Source: DSUN01 sp035527715
GTDB taxonomy: Bacteria > Planctomycetota > PUPC01 > DSUN01
Direction of reading: 5' to 3'
DNA length: 41,808 nucleotides
Assembly: GCA_035527715.1 (NCBI GenBank)
Contig: DATKZY010000150.1
Coordinates: forward strand, 1-41,808
Made by a program: the position numbers and the translations under genes
Shown: piece after piece, positions 7,963-17,200 of the stretch
Layout: the number at the start of each line of letters is the position of its first letter
Position numbering within the stretch: position 1 is the stretch's first letter
The notes under the pieces: model-generated
Seen by the model: only the letters and a program-made list of their open reading frames with translations
Told to the model about the DNA's origin: nothing
Databases searched by the model: none

Positions 7963-10652
7963 CTCTTGTTGTCGGCCTGTGCTCCTGTCAGGGCAATCGC
8001 CCCCGTGGCGCCATCCACTTCGATGATCGTGCCGTCGGGGATGAGTTGGGTGGCATTTTCGCACACGACGGCGGGGATGCCGAAATCGCGCGCGACGATG
8101 GCGCCGTGCGACAGCATGCCGCCCCGCTCGACGACCAGGCCGCGGGCGTGCACGAAGAGCGGCGTCCAGCCGGGATCGGTCGAGGGGCACACGAGGATGT
8201 AGCCGGTGCCGAGGTCGTCGGCCGTCTGGGGGTCGAAGACGACGCGGGCCACGCCCTTGGCGGCGCCCGAGGCCAGCGGGCAGCCTGCCAGCGTCGCTCC
8301 CGCGGCCTGTGTCTGCGGGTGCCCCAATTCTTCGAGCTTCTCGGAGTCGACGACGAACGACATCGAGAGCTTCTGGGCCGACTTCCAGCGGAGCTTGCGC
8401 GAGGCGACGTCCTTCGCCAGCTCGTCGCGGCGGGACTCGAAGCCGTCCAGCTCGTCGAGGTGGAGGAAGAACAGGTCGCGGCCCAGGTCCCAGCGGCGCG
8501 CGAGCTCGACGAGCACGGCGCGAATCGTCTCGTAGCCCATCATCAGGTAGTGCTTGCCGGTCTCGCGGTAGGGGAGAAGGGCCTGGGCGTCGTGAAGCTC
8601 GGGGAGGATGCATTCGCGGAGGGAGGCCCCGCCCCATTCGGCGAGGAGCGCGGGCAGCTCGGCCTCCGCCTGCCTGCGGGCGGCGACCTGCTGGGCGTGG
8701 CGTTCTCCGGGAGGCGTGACCCCGGGCCGCTCGTAGCTCCGCCGCATCCGCTCGATGTAGTCGCTGTCCTCACGCCAGCGCGGCTGCGACAGCTCCATCT
8801 CGTTCACGGCCCGGTGGCCGAACTGGTCGAGGAACTCGGCCATCGTGGCCTGGCCCTGCGACACGCGATAGAGCAGCACGTTCTGCTCGACCGTGGTGTC
8901 GTGCTCGAGGCCGGTGGTGAGGCGGCGCATCAGGTCGGCCCCGCGCTCCGGCCCCATCAGTTGGGTGAGGAGGGCGACGAGGGCCGCCTGGGCCATGCCG
9001 GCGAAGAAGCCGGGCTTGAGCGACTCCTTGCCGAAGTCGTCGAGGACATAGGCGCAGCGGCGGCGCAGCTCGGCAAGGAGCTCGGGGGTCGCGAGCTTCG
9101 CGAGGTCGAGTTGCCGGGCCTCGTCGAGGTAGCGGCGGAGGCGGGGCACGGCCTCGTGCTCGAAAGCGTCGCGGGCGCGGGCCCTGGCCCTGCGCACGAC
9201 GCGGGCCGAGCGAATCATCGCCCACACGAGCCGGGGCAGCCGCAGGAAGAAGGCCGGATCGGCCTTCTGCATGTTCAGCTTCCTGGGCGCCTGCTCCAGC
9301 AGGCTCGGGTCGCCCGCGATGGCGTGGGCGTCGTACTCGAGCGGCATGCCGTCCCAGAAGAGGCCCGCGGCGCGGCGCGGGTCCACGTAGATGCGGCCGC
9401 AGATCAGCTCGAGGAAGCCCCGGGAGCGGACCTCGGCGCTGGGGCGGTAGCCGAAGTCCTGGTACATCAGGCCGAAGCCGCCGTCGCCGCTCATGAAGTG
9501 GCGAATAATGTCCCACGTCAGCGGCATCGGCGCGGCGAGGGTCTCGGCGAGGTTGTGAGCGACCCAGACGACGCGCTGGCCGGCGGCGAGTTCGCGGAGG
9601 CGCTCGATCTCCTCCTGGCGGCCCTCCTCCATGTCCTCGAGGATGTCGAGGCCGCGGATCGCGCGGCTCTGGAGGAGCGCGACGCGGCCCTCGGCGACGC
9701 CCCACTCGATGTCGCTGGGGTGGCCGAAGTAGGCCTCGACCTTCTTGCCCACCTCGGCGATCTCGCGCACCTGCTCGGGCGCGAGGGCCGGCTCGTTGCC
9801 GGGGCGGTGGCCGGGCACCTCGCGCTTCATCGCCAGGCTGGCCGCGTCAATGATGTAGATGTCGGGCGTCACCGAGCCGCTGACGACCGCCTCGCCGAGG
9901 CCCCACGAGGCCTCGAGCACCATCTCGCCCGCCCGGAAGGCGTTGGGGTTCGCCGTGAAGAGCACGCCCGCGCGTTCCGAGGGGAACATGGCCTGGACGT
10001 TCACCGCCGTGCCCCTGACCCCGCGGATGTCGTGGTGCTTGCGATAGGTCACCGCCCGCTCGCTGTTCCACGAGGCGAAGACGGCATTGATGGCCTGGTC
10101 GAGCGCGTCCCGCGGGTCGGTGGGGAAGGGCGTGCCCGCCTGCTGCTCGTAGAGCCTGAGCAGCTCCTCGGCAACCGCCTGCGGGTCGTCGCCGCTCGTC
10201 TCCAGCGCGAGATTGGCGACCGACCGCGCGAACATGCGAATGTGCTCGGCGTAGTCGTGCCAGAAGTCCCGCACGCACTCGGCCAGCGAGGGGTTGAGGC
10301 CCACGTTGAGAATCGTGTCCATCATCCCCGGCATCGAGACGGCGGCGCCGGAGCGGACGGCGACGAGGAGGGGCTTGGGGGCCTGTCCGAAGGCGCGGCC
10401 CATCGCGGTCTCCAGCCGCTCCATCGCGGCGCGGACCTGTTCCTCGAGGCCGGCGGGCCAGGCGCCCGTGGCTTCTGCAACGGGACAGCACTCGGCCGAG
10501 ATGGTGAAACCCGGCGGCACCGGCAGCCCCGCGCGGCTCATCGAGGCCAGGCTCGCCCCCTTGCCGCCGAGGATGTCCTTGCGGTCGGGATCACCCTCGG
10601 AGGTCCCGGCGCCGAAGAAGTAGATCAACTGGCCCACGGCCTTCTCCGCCAT
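7956..10652 (-). CDS. Rifampicin phosphotransferase-like PEP-utilizing phosphotransferase (PPDK-type N-domain)
   Basis: 898 aa. Residues about 1-330 are an ATP-grasp domain of the PPDK/PEP-synthase type: GGKGASLASM near 29, AVRSGAAVSMPGMMDTILNVG around 97-117, SERAGVLFTANP and EASWGLGEAVVSGSVTPD. The middle (about 340-760) is helical. The swivelling phospho-histidine domain is at the C-terminus: ILVCPSTDPGWTPLF, then ERGGMLSHGAIVARDFGIPAVV with the catalytic His near 849. The PEP/pyruvate TIM barrel of true PEP synthase is missing, and the order ATP-grasp / middle / His matches rifamycin phosphotransferase (Rph, about 870 aa). In that family ATP gives AMP and Pi while a phosphoryl group goes to the substrate; here the substrate is unknown. 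The final codons abut a hairpin repeat that supplies the stop. Confidence 0.85.
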   Translation of the reverse strand: MAEKAVGQLIYFFGAGTSEGDPDRKDILGGKGASLASMSRAGLPVPPGFTISAECCPVAEATGAWPAGLEEQVRAAMERLETAMGRAFGQAPKPLLVAVRSGAAVSMPGMMDTILNVGLNPSLAECVRDFWHDYAEHIRMFARSVANLALETSGDDPQAVAEELLRLYEQQAGTPFPTDPRDALDQAINAVFASWNSERAVTYRKHHDIRGVRGTAVNVQAMFPSERAGVLFTANPNAFRAGEMVLEASWGLGEAVVSGSVTPDIYIIDAASLAMKREVPGHRPGNEPALAPEQVREIAEVGKKVEAYFGHPSDIEWGVAEGRVALLQSRAIRGLDILEDMEEGRQEEIERLRELAAGQRVVWVAHNLAETLAAPMPLTWDIIRHFMSGDGGFGLMYQDFGYRPSAEVRSRGFLELICGRIYVDPRRAAGLFWDGMPLEYDAHAIAGDPSLLEQAPRKLNMQKADPAFFLRLPRLVWAMIRSARVVRRARARARDAFEHEAVPRLRRYLDEARQLDLAKLATPELLAELRRRCAYVLDDFGKESLKPGFFAGMAQAALVALLTQLMGPERGADLMRRLTTGLEHDTTVEQNVLLYRVSQGQATMAEFLDQFGHRAVNEMELSQPRWREDSDYIERMRRSYERPGVTPPGERHAQQVAARRQAEAELPALLAEWGGASLRECILPELHDAQALLPYRETGKHYLMMGYETIRAVLVELARRWDLGRDLFFLHLDELDGFESRRDELAKDVASRKLRWKSAQKLSMSFVVDSEKLEELGHPQTQAAGATLAGCPLASGAAKGVARVVFDPQTADDLGTGYILVCPSTDPGWTPLFVHARGLVVERGGMLSHGAIVARDFGIPAVVCENATQLIPDGTIIEVDGATGAIALTGAQADNKRG

Positions 10653-10659
10653 TCAGGAT

Positions 10660-10724
10660 GCGTGACCAGAGGAGAAAACGGCCATCTCTTCTCTTTCCTG
10701 TCACGCGTCACGTGTCACGCGTCA
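10660..10724. repeat. TCACGCG heptamer hairpin element (copy 1)
   Basis: Right arm: TCACGCG (10701-10707), TCACGTG, TCACGCG (to 10721). Left arm GCGTGA (10660-10665) pairs with it across a loop of exactly 35 nt (10666-10700). The loop starts CC and ends TCTTTCCTG, as in the copy at 24666-24746. It lies between the phosphotransferase start and the end of the propeller gene. Confidence 0.75.
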
Positions 10725-10733
10725 TGGCTTCAC

Positions 10734-13418
10734 TCATCGCCTCACCGGCGCTCCCACGCACACCACGCCCTTCGTCTCGGTGGCGAAGTACACGTGGCCA
10801 TCGAGCAGCACGAGCGGCGTGGTCACCGTGCCGAGCCACGAGGTGCGAGCCCACTGGACGGGCAGGTCCTCGCCCTCGCGCAGCAGCGTGAGGTCCTTGT
10901 TCACGAACAGCACCTTGTCGCCCAGGAGCAGCGGCGGCACGCGGCCCGCCACGTCGGACACCTTGGCCAGTTGCTTACCGTCGCTGGCCGCCAGCACGAG
11001 CAGTTCGCCCGACTTCGTGATCGCGGCGATGCGGTCGGCATCGGCGTTCAGCGGCGCGGCGAGCGGGCCGCAATCCACAGCCCACGCCACCGAGCCGTCC
11101 ACGATCTTGTGGACGGCTATGCCCTTCGGCGTCGCCAGCACGATGCCCTTCGGCAGCCGCACGGGGCCGAAGAGCGGCGCATCCTTCAGCCTCACGCGCC
11201 AGAGCACCGTGCCCGTGCTGTCGTCGAGCGCCAACAGCTCCGTATTCGTCGCCACGGTCAGTATTCCCTCCCCCGGCGCCGGGGGCAAGCCGCCCACCCC
11301 GACCTCCGCCGGCCACCATCGGTATGGAGGCGGGCCAACAGTGCAGTCTCCTCCGCGTCGTTGCGGGGAGGGTGTCCTCAGGCGGCCCGCCATGTCGTCT
11401 GGCGACACGGTCACTAGCTCCGTTGCATGACGCCAGTAGTAGACATGCCGACGGTCCGCCGCCAGAGCGCCAGAGGCGTCGTTGCCCACGAGGAGGCCCA
11501 GGCCCAAGTCAGTCCGGCTCAGGTCGTACCGTGTCAGCGTCCGTTCAGCATCGCCAACTGAGCCATGTACGACGAACGCGCTGTCGCCGAGCGTCGCCGG
11601 GGCTATGCGGAGGGGCTTGGGGAAATCGGCCTTCCAGACGACCCGCTGCTTGTCCTCAATTCCGCGGCCGAGTTTGAGCTTGAGGAGCATCGCCTTGCCA
11701 TCGTCGGTGCAGGGGACGGCGAGCCCGTCGCCCCAGGGGACGATGGGGGCGGTGACGGCAAACTTGTCGTTGGTTTCCTTCGGGTAGCGCCAGAGGAGCT
11801 GGCCGCGCTCGGGGAGGGACGAGCCGTCGCTGCCGCCGCGCTCCATGCCAGACCAGAGCGGCGGGAGCTTCTCGCCGCGGCGGCCGAGGCACTTCAGGCC
11901 GTCCTGCTCCGTGCCGACGTAGATGTGGCCGAGGGCGAGGGCGGGCGAGCTGATGAAGTTCGCCCCCTGGCCGAGCGTCGTGTCCCACACCGGCTCCAGC
12001 GTGTCGGCCTTCAGGCAGTGGAGGCGGCCGGAGTTGGTGACGACGTAGACGAACTCGCCGCCGACCGCGGGCGAGGCGAGGACCGGCTCGTGCGCGTGCC
12101 AGCTCTTGATGAGCTTGCCCGCGGTCGAGACGCAGTAGAACTGCCCGTCGCGCGCGCCAAAGTAAAGGCGGTCGCCCGCGACGGCGATGGCGCCGAGCAC
12201 GACCTGCGGCGTCTTGAAGGTCCAGAGCACCTTGCCGGTCTTCGGCTCGATGCACCAGACCTCGCCCGCGGGGCCGAGGCGTTTCTCGGCGTCGGCCAGC
12301 TCGGCGGCGGGCTTGCCCGCGTCGCGCATCTTCTTGAGCACGTTGTCGCGCACCTGCTCGGCGGTCTCGACGTAGTTGCCGTTGCCCATGCCCACGTAGA
12401 GCTTGCCGCCGGCGAGGGCGGGCGGGGCGAAGACGGGATACGGCGCGTCGAGCCGCCAAAGCTCCTTGCCCGTCTCGGCATCGAGGCCGAGCACGGCGTT
12501 GCCCGACATGCCAAGGCCGAGGAAGACCATGCCGTCGGCCACGAGGTGAGCGGTCTCGCAGTCGGGATACCTCTTGCCGTCGAGGTGCCAGACCACGTTC
12601 GGCTTGCCGTCGGGGCCGGGCTTGAGGTCCACGCAGTAGTAGCCGTCGTCGCCGGCGCCCACGTAGACGCGGCCGTTGTAGATGCAGGGGGCGGATTCGA
12701 CGTGGCTCCTGGTGCGCAGTTCCCAGAGCAGGTTGCCCTGGGTATCCAGGCAGTTGATCCGGGCGTCGGCCGTGTAGTGCAGGCCCTCGCCGACGACGAG
12801 ATACCCGCCCTCGACCGAGGGCGAGGAGAAGGTGGCGCGGAAGCTCGAGGGCGAGTAGCGCCAGACCTCGGCGCCCGTCTCGGCGTCGAGGCACAGCACG
12901 GCCCCGCGGTCGGTGAAGACCCCCTTCTCCGCGGTGGTGACGTAGAGGCGGTTGCCGATGACGGCTGGGGAGGCGAAGATGCACTTGGCGTCGGACTTGA
13001 AGCTCCAGATGGCCTCGGGCAGGGTGGGCTCGGGCGCGTCGAGGATGGCGCCGCGACGCGACGGGCCGCCGCGGAAGGCCGGCCAGTCGCTCCCCGCGCG
13101 CATCTCGGTGGCCGCCGGGCCGCCGCGCCCCCAGCCGACGCGCGACAGCACCACCAGGCCCGCGATCACGGCGACGAGGCACACGCTGAAGACCTTCTGG
13201 TGCCACAGGAAGAGCGCCAGCTTCTTGTAGAACGACGGTCGGAAGAAGGCGAGGACCATCCCGCCCAGGGCGATGAGCAGCGACGGCAGGATCGCCAGAA
13301 GGGCCTGGAGCGGCCCCACGAGCACCGGCACCACGGCCTCGGCCGGGCGGCTCAGCGCCACCAGCCAAACGCCGACCAGGAACAGGAGAGAAACCGGCCT
13401 GGACTTTGCGCTGGACAT
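10734..13418 (-). CDS. Membrane-anchored PQQ-type beta-propeller protein
   Basis: 894 aa. The N-terminus (1-100) has a signal-like segment and two further hydrophobic helices (LQALLAILPSLLIALGGMVLAFF, VFSVCLVAVIAGLVVLSRV), so it is membrane-tethered. From SDWPAFRGGPSRRGAI on it is a classic PQQ/quinoprotein-like propeller: repeated LYVTTAEKGVF, GAVLCLDAETGAEVWRY, NGRVYVGAGDDGYYCVDL, GKVLWTFKTP, GRLHCLKADTLEPVWDT, AVHKIVDGSVAWAVDCG. No dehydrogenase active-site motif is visible; it probably binds ligands or scaffolds. A promoter of good quality is at 13457-13485. Part of a minus-strand cluster with the phosphotransferase. Residues about 680-716 are an anomalous Pro/Gly/Arg insertion (see repeat at 11266-11372). 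Confidence 0.9.
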   Translation of the reverse strand: MSSAKSRPVSLLFLVGVWLVALSRPAEAVVPVLVGPLQALLAILPSLLIALGGMVLAFFRPSFYKKLALFLWHQKVFSVCLVAVIAGLVVLSRVGWGRGGPAATEMRAGSDWPAFRGGPSRRGAILDAPEPTLPEAIWSFKSDAKCIFASPAVIGNRLYVTTAEKGVFTDRGAVLCLDAETGAEVWRYSPSSFRATFSSPSVEGGYLVVGEGLHYTADARINCLDTQGNLLWELRTRSHVESAPCIYNGRVYVGAGDDGYYCVDLKPGPDGKPNVVWHLDGKRYPDCETAHLVADGMVFLGLGMSGNAVLGLDAETGKELWRLDAPYPVFAPPALAGGKLYVGMGNGNYVETAEQVRDNVLKKMRDAGKPAAELADAEKRLGPAGEVWCIEPKTGKVLWTFKTPQVVLGAIAVAGDRLYFGARDGQFYCVSTAGKLIKSWHAHEPVLASPAVGGEFVYVVTNSGRLHCLKADTLEPVWDTTLGQGANFISSPALALGHIYVGTEQDGLKCLGRRGEKLPPLWSGMERGGSDGSSLPERGQLLWRYPKETNDKFAVTAPIVPWGDGLAVPCTDDGKAMLLKLKLGRGIEDKQRVVWKADFPKPLRIAPATLGDSAFVVHGSVGDAERTLTRYDLSRTDLGLGLLVGNDASGALAADRRHVYYWRHATELVTVSPDDMAGRLRTPSPQRRGGDCTVGPPPYRWWPAEVGVGGLPPAPGEGILTVATNTELLALDDSTGTVLWRVRLKDAPLFGPVRLPKGIVLATPKGIAVHKIVDGSVAWAVDCGPLAAPLNADADRIAAITKSGELLVLAASDGKQLAKVSDVAGRVPPLLLGDKVLFVNKDLTLLREGEDLPVQWARTSWLGTVTTPLVLLDGHVYFATETKGVVCVGAPVRR
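11266..11372. repeat. In-frame palindromic insertion in the PQQ propeller gene
   Basis: CCCTCCCC (11266-11273) pairs with GGGGAGGG (11365-11372), and CCCCCGGCGCCGGGGG (11270-11285) is a perfect 16-bp palindrome. Translated in frame it gives a Pro/Gly/Arg/Trp-rich tract (TPSPQRRGGDC to GGLPPAPGEG) that interrupts blade sequence between LVTVSPDD and LTVATNTELLALDD. It looks like a frame-preserving repeat insertion of Rickettsia-palindromic-element style. Confidence 0.6.
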
Positions 13419-13456
13419 AGAGGTCCCCGCTCGCCTCCCCCCGCGCGACGGGCCAG

Positions 13457-13485
13457 ATCATATGAAACCCGCCCACGGGAATCAA
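13457..13485 (-). promoter_or_regulatory. Promoter of the PQQ propeller gene
   Basis: Minus strand TTGATT (13485-13480), 17-nt spacer, TATGAT (13462-13457; five of six match TATAAT), 39 nt upstream of the start at 13418. Confidence 0.7.
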
Positions 13486-13510
13486 ATCCGCTTGCGCGCC
13501 GCGGCCCTCC

Positions 13511-13538
13511 TTGACGCAAGAACGCAGACCGGTAAGAT
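13511..13538 (+). promoter_or_regulatory. Promoter of the nucleotidyltransferase/fusion-protein operon
   Basis: TTGACG (13511-13516), 16-nt spacer, TAAGAT (13533-13538). It lies immediately upstream of the propeller-tail fossil (13552) and 94 nt from the nucleotidyltransferase ATG. Confidence 0.5.
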
Positions 13539-13551
13539 ATGCAGTACCGGA

Positions 13552-13635
13552 GGAGCGAGACACGACGGCAAGCTCTACCTCCGCCACGACGGCCTGTTGC
13601 TGTGCTGCGATGTGCGAGCGGAGAGGAAGGAATGA
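13552..13635 (+). pseudogene. Fossil C-terminus of a PQQ-type propeller gene
   Basis: The plus-strand frame ending at TGA 13633-13635 reads GARHDGKLYLRHDG followed by LLLCCDVRAERKE. This is the usual last strand of a quinoprotein-like propeller (DGKLYLR...LLCYDV then a charged tail). No propeller sequence precedes it and no start codon fits; it looks like what was left after a deletion or rearrangement removed the rest. The stop codon overlaps the ATG (13632) of the nucleotidyltransferase by 4 nt (ATGA), as expected if the complete ancestral gene was coupled to it. Confidence 0.7.
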
Positions 13636-14213
13636 GCACAACCAACGTCCTGGAAAGGATGGTGAGGGCCGTGGAAAAGGTCAGGGCGAGGCTTCTGCGC
13701 GCGGCGAAGGCCCTCGACACAGCAGGTGTGCCCTACGCCGTGATTGGCGGCCAGGCGGTCGCGGCATGGGTCGCCACCGTGGACGAGGCGGCCGTGAGAA
13801 ACACCCGCGACGTGGATATCCTCCTCGACCGCCGCGACTTCGCTCCGGCCCGTCTGGCGCTGGAGCGAGCGGGCCTTGTGCACCGGCACGAGGCGGGAAT
13901 GGACCTCTTCCTCGATGGTCCGGAGGCCAGCGCGCGCGACGCGGTCCACGTGATCTTCGCCGGCGAGAAGGTGCGTCCGGAGTACGACGCCGCGGCGCCG
14001 CAGCCCGCGGAATCTGAGCGGATTCAAGGCGGCGTGCGGGTGCTTGGCCTCGGCGCCCTCCTCCGCATGAAGCTCACGAGCTTCCGCCGCAAGGACCAGG
14101 TGCACCTCCTCGACCTCATCGAGGTCGGCCTGGCGGGTGAGAGGGACCTCGCGGCCCTCCCGCCACCTCTCGCCGCGCGCCTCAAGGAGCTGTTGGAGAA
14201 CCCCGACTCGTGA
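13632..14213 (+). CDS. Nucleotidyltransferase-fold protein (MNT/AbiEii-like)
   Basis: 193 aa. The start at 13632 has AGGAAGG just upstream. VPYAVIGGQAVAAWVATVDEAAVRNTRDVDILLDRRDF holds the pol-beta nucleotidyltransferase signature (GG, then D-x-D at RDVDI). The rest (ARLALERAGL, VHVIFAGEKVRPEY, GVRVLGLGALLRMKLTSFRRKDQVHLLDLIEVGL) matches small soluble nucleotidyltransferases near the AbiEii/AbiGii toxin and DUF6036 types. No HEPN or AbiEi-like partner is adjacent, so a toxin-antitoxin role is not supported. The stop TGA overlaps the GTG start of the next gene by 4 nt. Confidence 0.82.
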   Translation: MSTTNVLERMVRAVEKVRARLLRAAKALDTAGVPYAVIGGQAVAAWVATVDEAAVRNTRDVDILLDRRDFAPARLALERAGLVHRHEAGMDLFLDGPEASARDAVHVIFAGEKVRPEYDAAAPQPAESERIQGGVRVLGLGALLRMKLTSFRRKDQVHLLDLIEVGLAGERDLAALPPPLAARLKELLENPDS

Positions 14214-17200
14214 ACCGGTCTGTGCTTCCCTTCGCTCTCTCTATCCTGAATGGCGTGGCCCTTGCTGCTGAGCCGGCTATCGGCGTTCTCATGTCCCAAC
14301 CGAGGGACAAGCTCGGGCCAGAAGGGCGGGCGGCAGTCGCGCTCGCGGCGAAGCAGCACAAGGCGGCCCTCGTGGTCGTGGCCGCACCGGGGAAGTTCAC
14401 CGACGAGAAGGGCCAGGAGGTCGCCCTCGACCGCTTCGCCGTCCTCTGGTACCACCAGGGCGACTCCATCGAGCAGCAGCCGCCCGTCTACGATCAGAAG
14501 ACGCTCGACGCCCTCCGCAAGTTCGTCGAGGACGGCGGCGGCCTCTACCTGTCGGGCGCCGCGCTGGCCATGGTCCACTGGCTCCGCGTCGAGCCGATCA
14601 ACCCGCGACTCGGCGGGCCGGGCAACGACAACAGCCCGGCCGGCCTCGTGGCCGTGGAGACGCGGCACCCGGTGTTCCGCGGCCTGCCCGACGGCGTCGT
14701 GCCGATCAGCGACAAGGGCTATCCCGCCTTCTCGGACTTCCACGCCTCGGGCGGGCCGTCGAAGGGCATGCTGCTGGCCCGCACGCCGGGCGGCTCCGAG
14801 AACCCGCTGGCCGAATACGAGCTCGGCAAGGGCCGCATCATCGTCGTGGGCTGGCGCCTGCCCCACTACGCCTACGCCCGGAACCCCCATCGCGGCAACC
14901 TCGAACGCCTGACCGCCAACATCCTCGCCTACCTCGCGGCGCCGAAGTCGTGGGAGAAGGTGGTCGTGAAGCCGCTGCCCAGGCCCGCCGCGCCGCCGCC
15001 CGCGCAGGCCTACGTGGCCGCCGGCGTCTCCGAGAAGGCCGTCGAATCGCTCGAGCTGGCCATCAACGACCTCATCGCTACCTTCGGCGAGCGCTATCCC
15101 AGAGGCACCGAGTTCCGCCAGCGCCTCGAGGCCCTGAAGACGGCGCAGAAGGCCGTGGACGCCAAGACGCCGAAGGAAACGACGGAGAAGCTCGACAGCG
15201 ACTTCCTCGCGCTCCAGCGCGAGGCGCTGCTGGCCAATCCGCTCCTTGACTTCGACCGCATCCTGCTCGTCAAGCGCGGCGAGAAGTCGCCGCGACTCGG
15301 CCTCGTGCAGAACTGGGAGAGCAACTCGAGCCTGCCCCACACCGGCTACGACGACGAGATCGCCGTCCTCTCCGACTTCAAGGCCGAGGGAAAGCTCTCC
15401 ACCCTCTTCCGCCCCGAGGGCGGCCGCTTCGTGGGCGACGTGGACCTCCACTGGGACGCCGACCGCCTGCTGTTCTCAATGCCCGGCCAGAACAAGCGCT
15501 GGCAGATCGGCGAGATCAACGCCGACGGCACGGGCCTGCGCGAGCTGCCCCTCATCATCCAGCCCGACGTGGACAACTACGACGCCTGCTACCTGCCCGA
15601 CGGCCGCATCCTCTTCACCTCCACCGCCTGCTTCACCGGCGTGCCCTGCGTCACCGGCGCGTCCCACGTCTCCAACATCTACCTCTATGACCCCCGCCTC
15701 CCGCAGGCTCCAAGACCTGAGGGAGGTTTCGGGGCCATCCGGCGCCTGACGTTCGAGCAGGACCACGACTGGTGCCCCACCGTGCTCAACAACGGCCGCG
15801 TGCTCTACCTGCGCTGGGAATACTCGGACATCCCGCACTACGTCTCGCGCATCCTGTTCCACATGAACCCCGACGGCACCGAGCAGATGGAGTTTTACGG
15901 CAGCAACTCGTACTGGCCGAACGCCAATTTCTACGCCCGCCCCTGCCCAAACCACCCGACGCGGTTCGTGGGCATCGTGGGTGGCCACCACGACTCGCCG
16001 CGCATGGGCGAGCTGGTGCTCTTCGACGTGGCCCAGGGCCGCCGCGAGGCCGACGGCGTGGTCCAGCGCATCCCCGGCCGCGGCAAGCCGGTCGAGCCCG
16101 CGATCCGCGATGGCCTGGTCGGCGGCTCGTGGCCCAAGTTCCTCCACCCCTGGCCGCTGAGCGACAAGTACATCCTCGCCGCCTGCAAGCGCACGCCGCA
16201 GTCGCGATGGGGCGTCTACCTGGTGGACGTCTTCGACAACATGCTGCTGCTCAAGGAAGAGCCATTCTACGCGCTCCTCGAGCCAATCCCCTTCAAGAAG
16301 ACGCCGAGGCCGCCGGTCATCCCCGACAAGGTGAAGCTCGACCGCAAGGACGGCGTGGTCTACATGTCCGACGTCTATGCCGGCAACGGGCTGAAGGACG
16401 TGCCCCGCGGCACGGTGAGGAAGCTGCGGCTCTTCACCTACCAGTTCGCCTACCACGGCATGGGCGGCCAGGTGAACCGCGTGGGCCTCGATGGCCCGTG
16501 GGACGTCAAGCGCATCATCGGCACCGTGCCCGTCGAGCCCGACGGCTCGGCCTACTTCCGCGTGCCCGCCAACGTGCCCATCTCGCTCCAGCCCCTCGAC
16601 GGCGAAGGCAAGGCCCTCCAGCTCATGCGAAGCTGGATGACCGCCATGCCCGGCGAAGTGCTCTCGTGCGTCGGCTGCCACGAGACGCAGAACAGCTCGC
16701 CGCCGAACCGCCAGGCCCTGGCCTTCGCCAAGCCGCCCGCCGACATCACGCCCTGGTACGGCCCCACGCGCGGCTTCAGCTTCAGGCGCGAAGTCCAGCC
16801 CGTTCTCGACTACCATTGCGTCGGCTGCCACGACGGCGCCAACCCGCCCATCGCCGCAGGGCAGACGATCCCCAACTACGCCGCCAGCCAGGAAGTCCAT
16901 CCCCAGGGCAAGAGCGCCGGCTACAACAAGGGCACGAAGTTCAGCCCCTCCTACCTCGCGCTGCGCAGCTTCGTGCGCGGCCACAGCATCGAGAGCGACA
17001 TCCATCTCCTCAACCCCTGCGAGTTCCACGCCGACACCACGCAGCTCGTGCAGAAGCTCAAGAAGGGCCACCACGGCGTCGCCCTCGACCCCGAGGCCTG
17101 GGACCGCCTGATCACCTGGATTGACCTCAACACCCCCTACCACGGCACCTGGCACGAGATCATCGGGATGAACCGTGTGGCGGCCCAGCGCGACCGCCGC

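Noticed and set aside
7956..10652. PEP synthase or pyruvate phosphate dikinase
   Set aside because: N-terminal motifs fit, but the phospho-His domain is C-terminal and the PEP/pyruvate barrel is missing.
8046..11417. Very long plus-strand open frame (1123 codons) opposite the phosphotransferase
   Set aside because: Antisense shadow in high-GC DNA; no family motifs, while the minus strand has clear conserved domains.
10734..13418. PQQ-dependent alcohol dehydrogenase
   Set aside because: Only propeller blade motifs are visible; no dehydrogenase active-site or haem motif was seen.
13632..14213. Half of a nucleotidyltransferase toxin-antitoxin pair
   Set aside because: No HEPN or AbiEi-type partner on either side; neighbours are a propeller fossil and the fusion gene.
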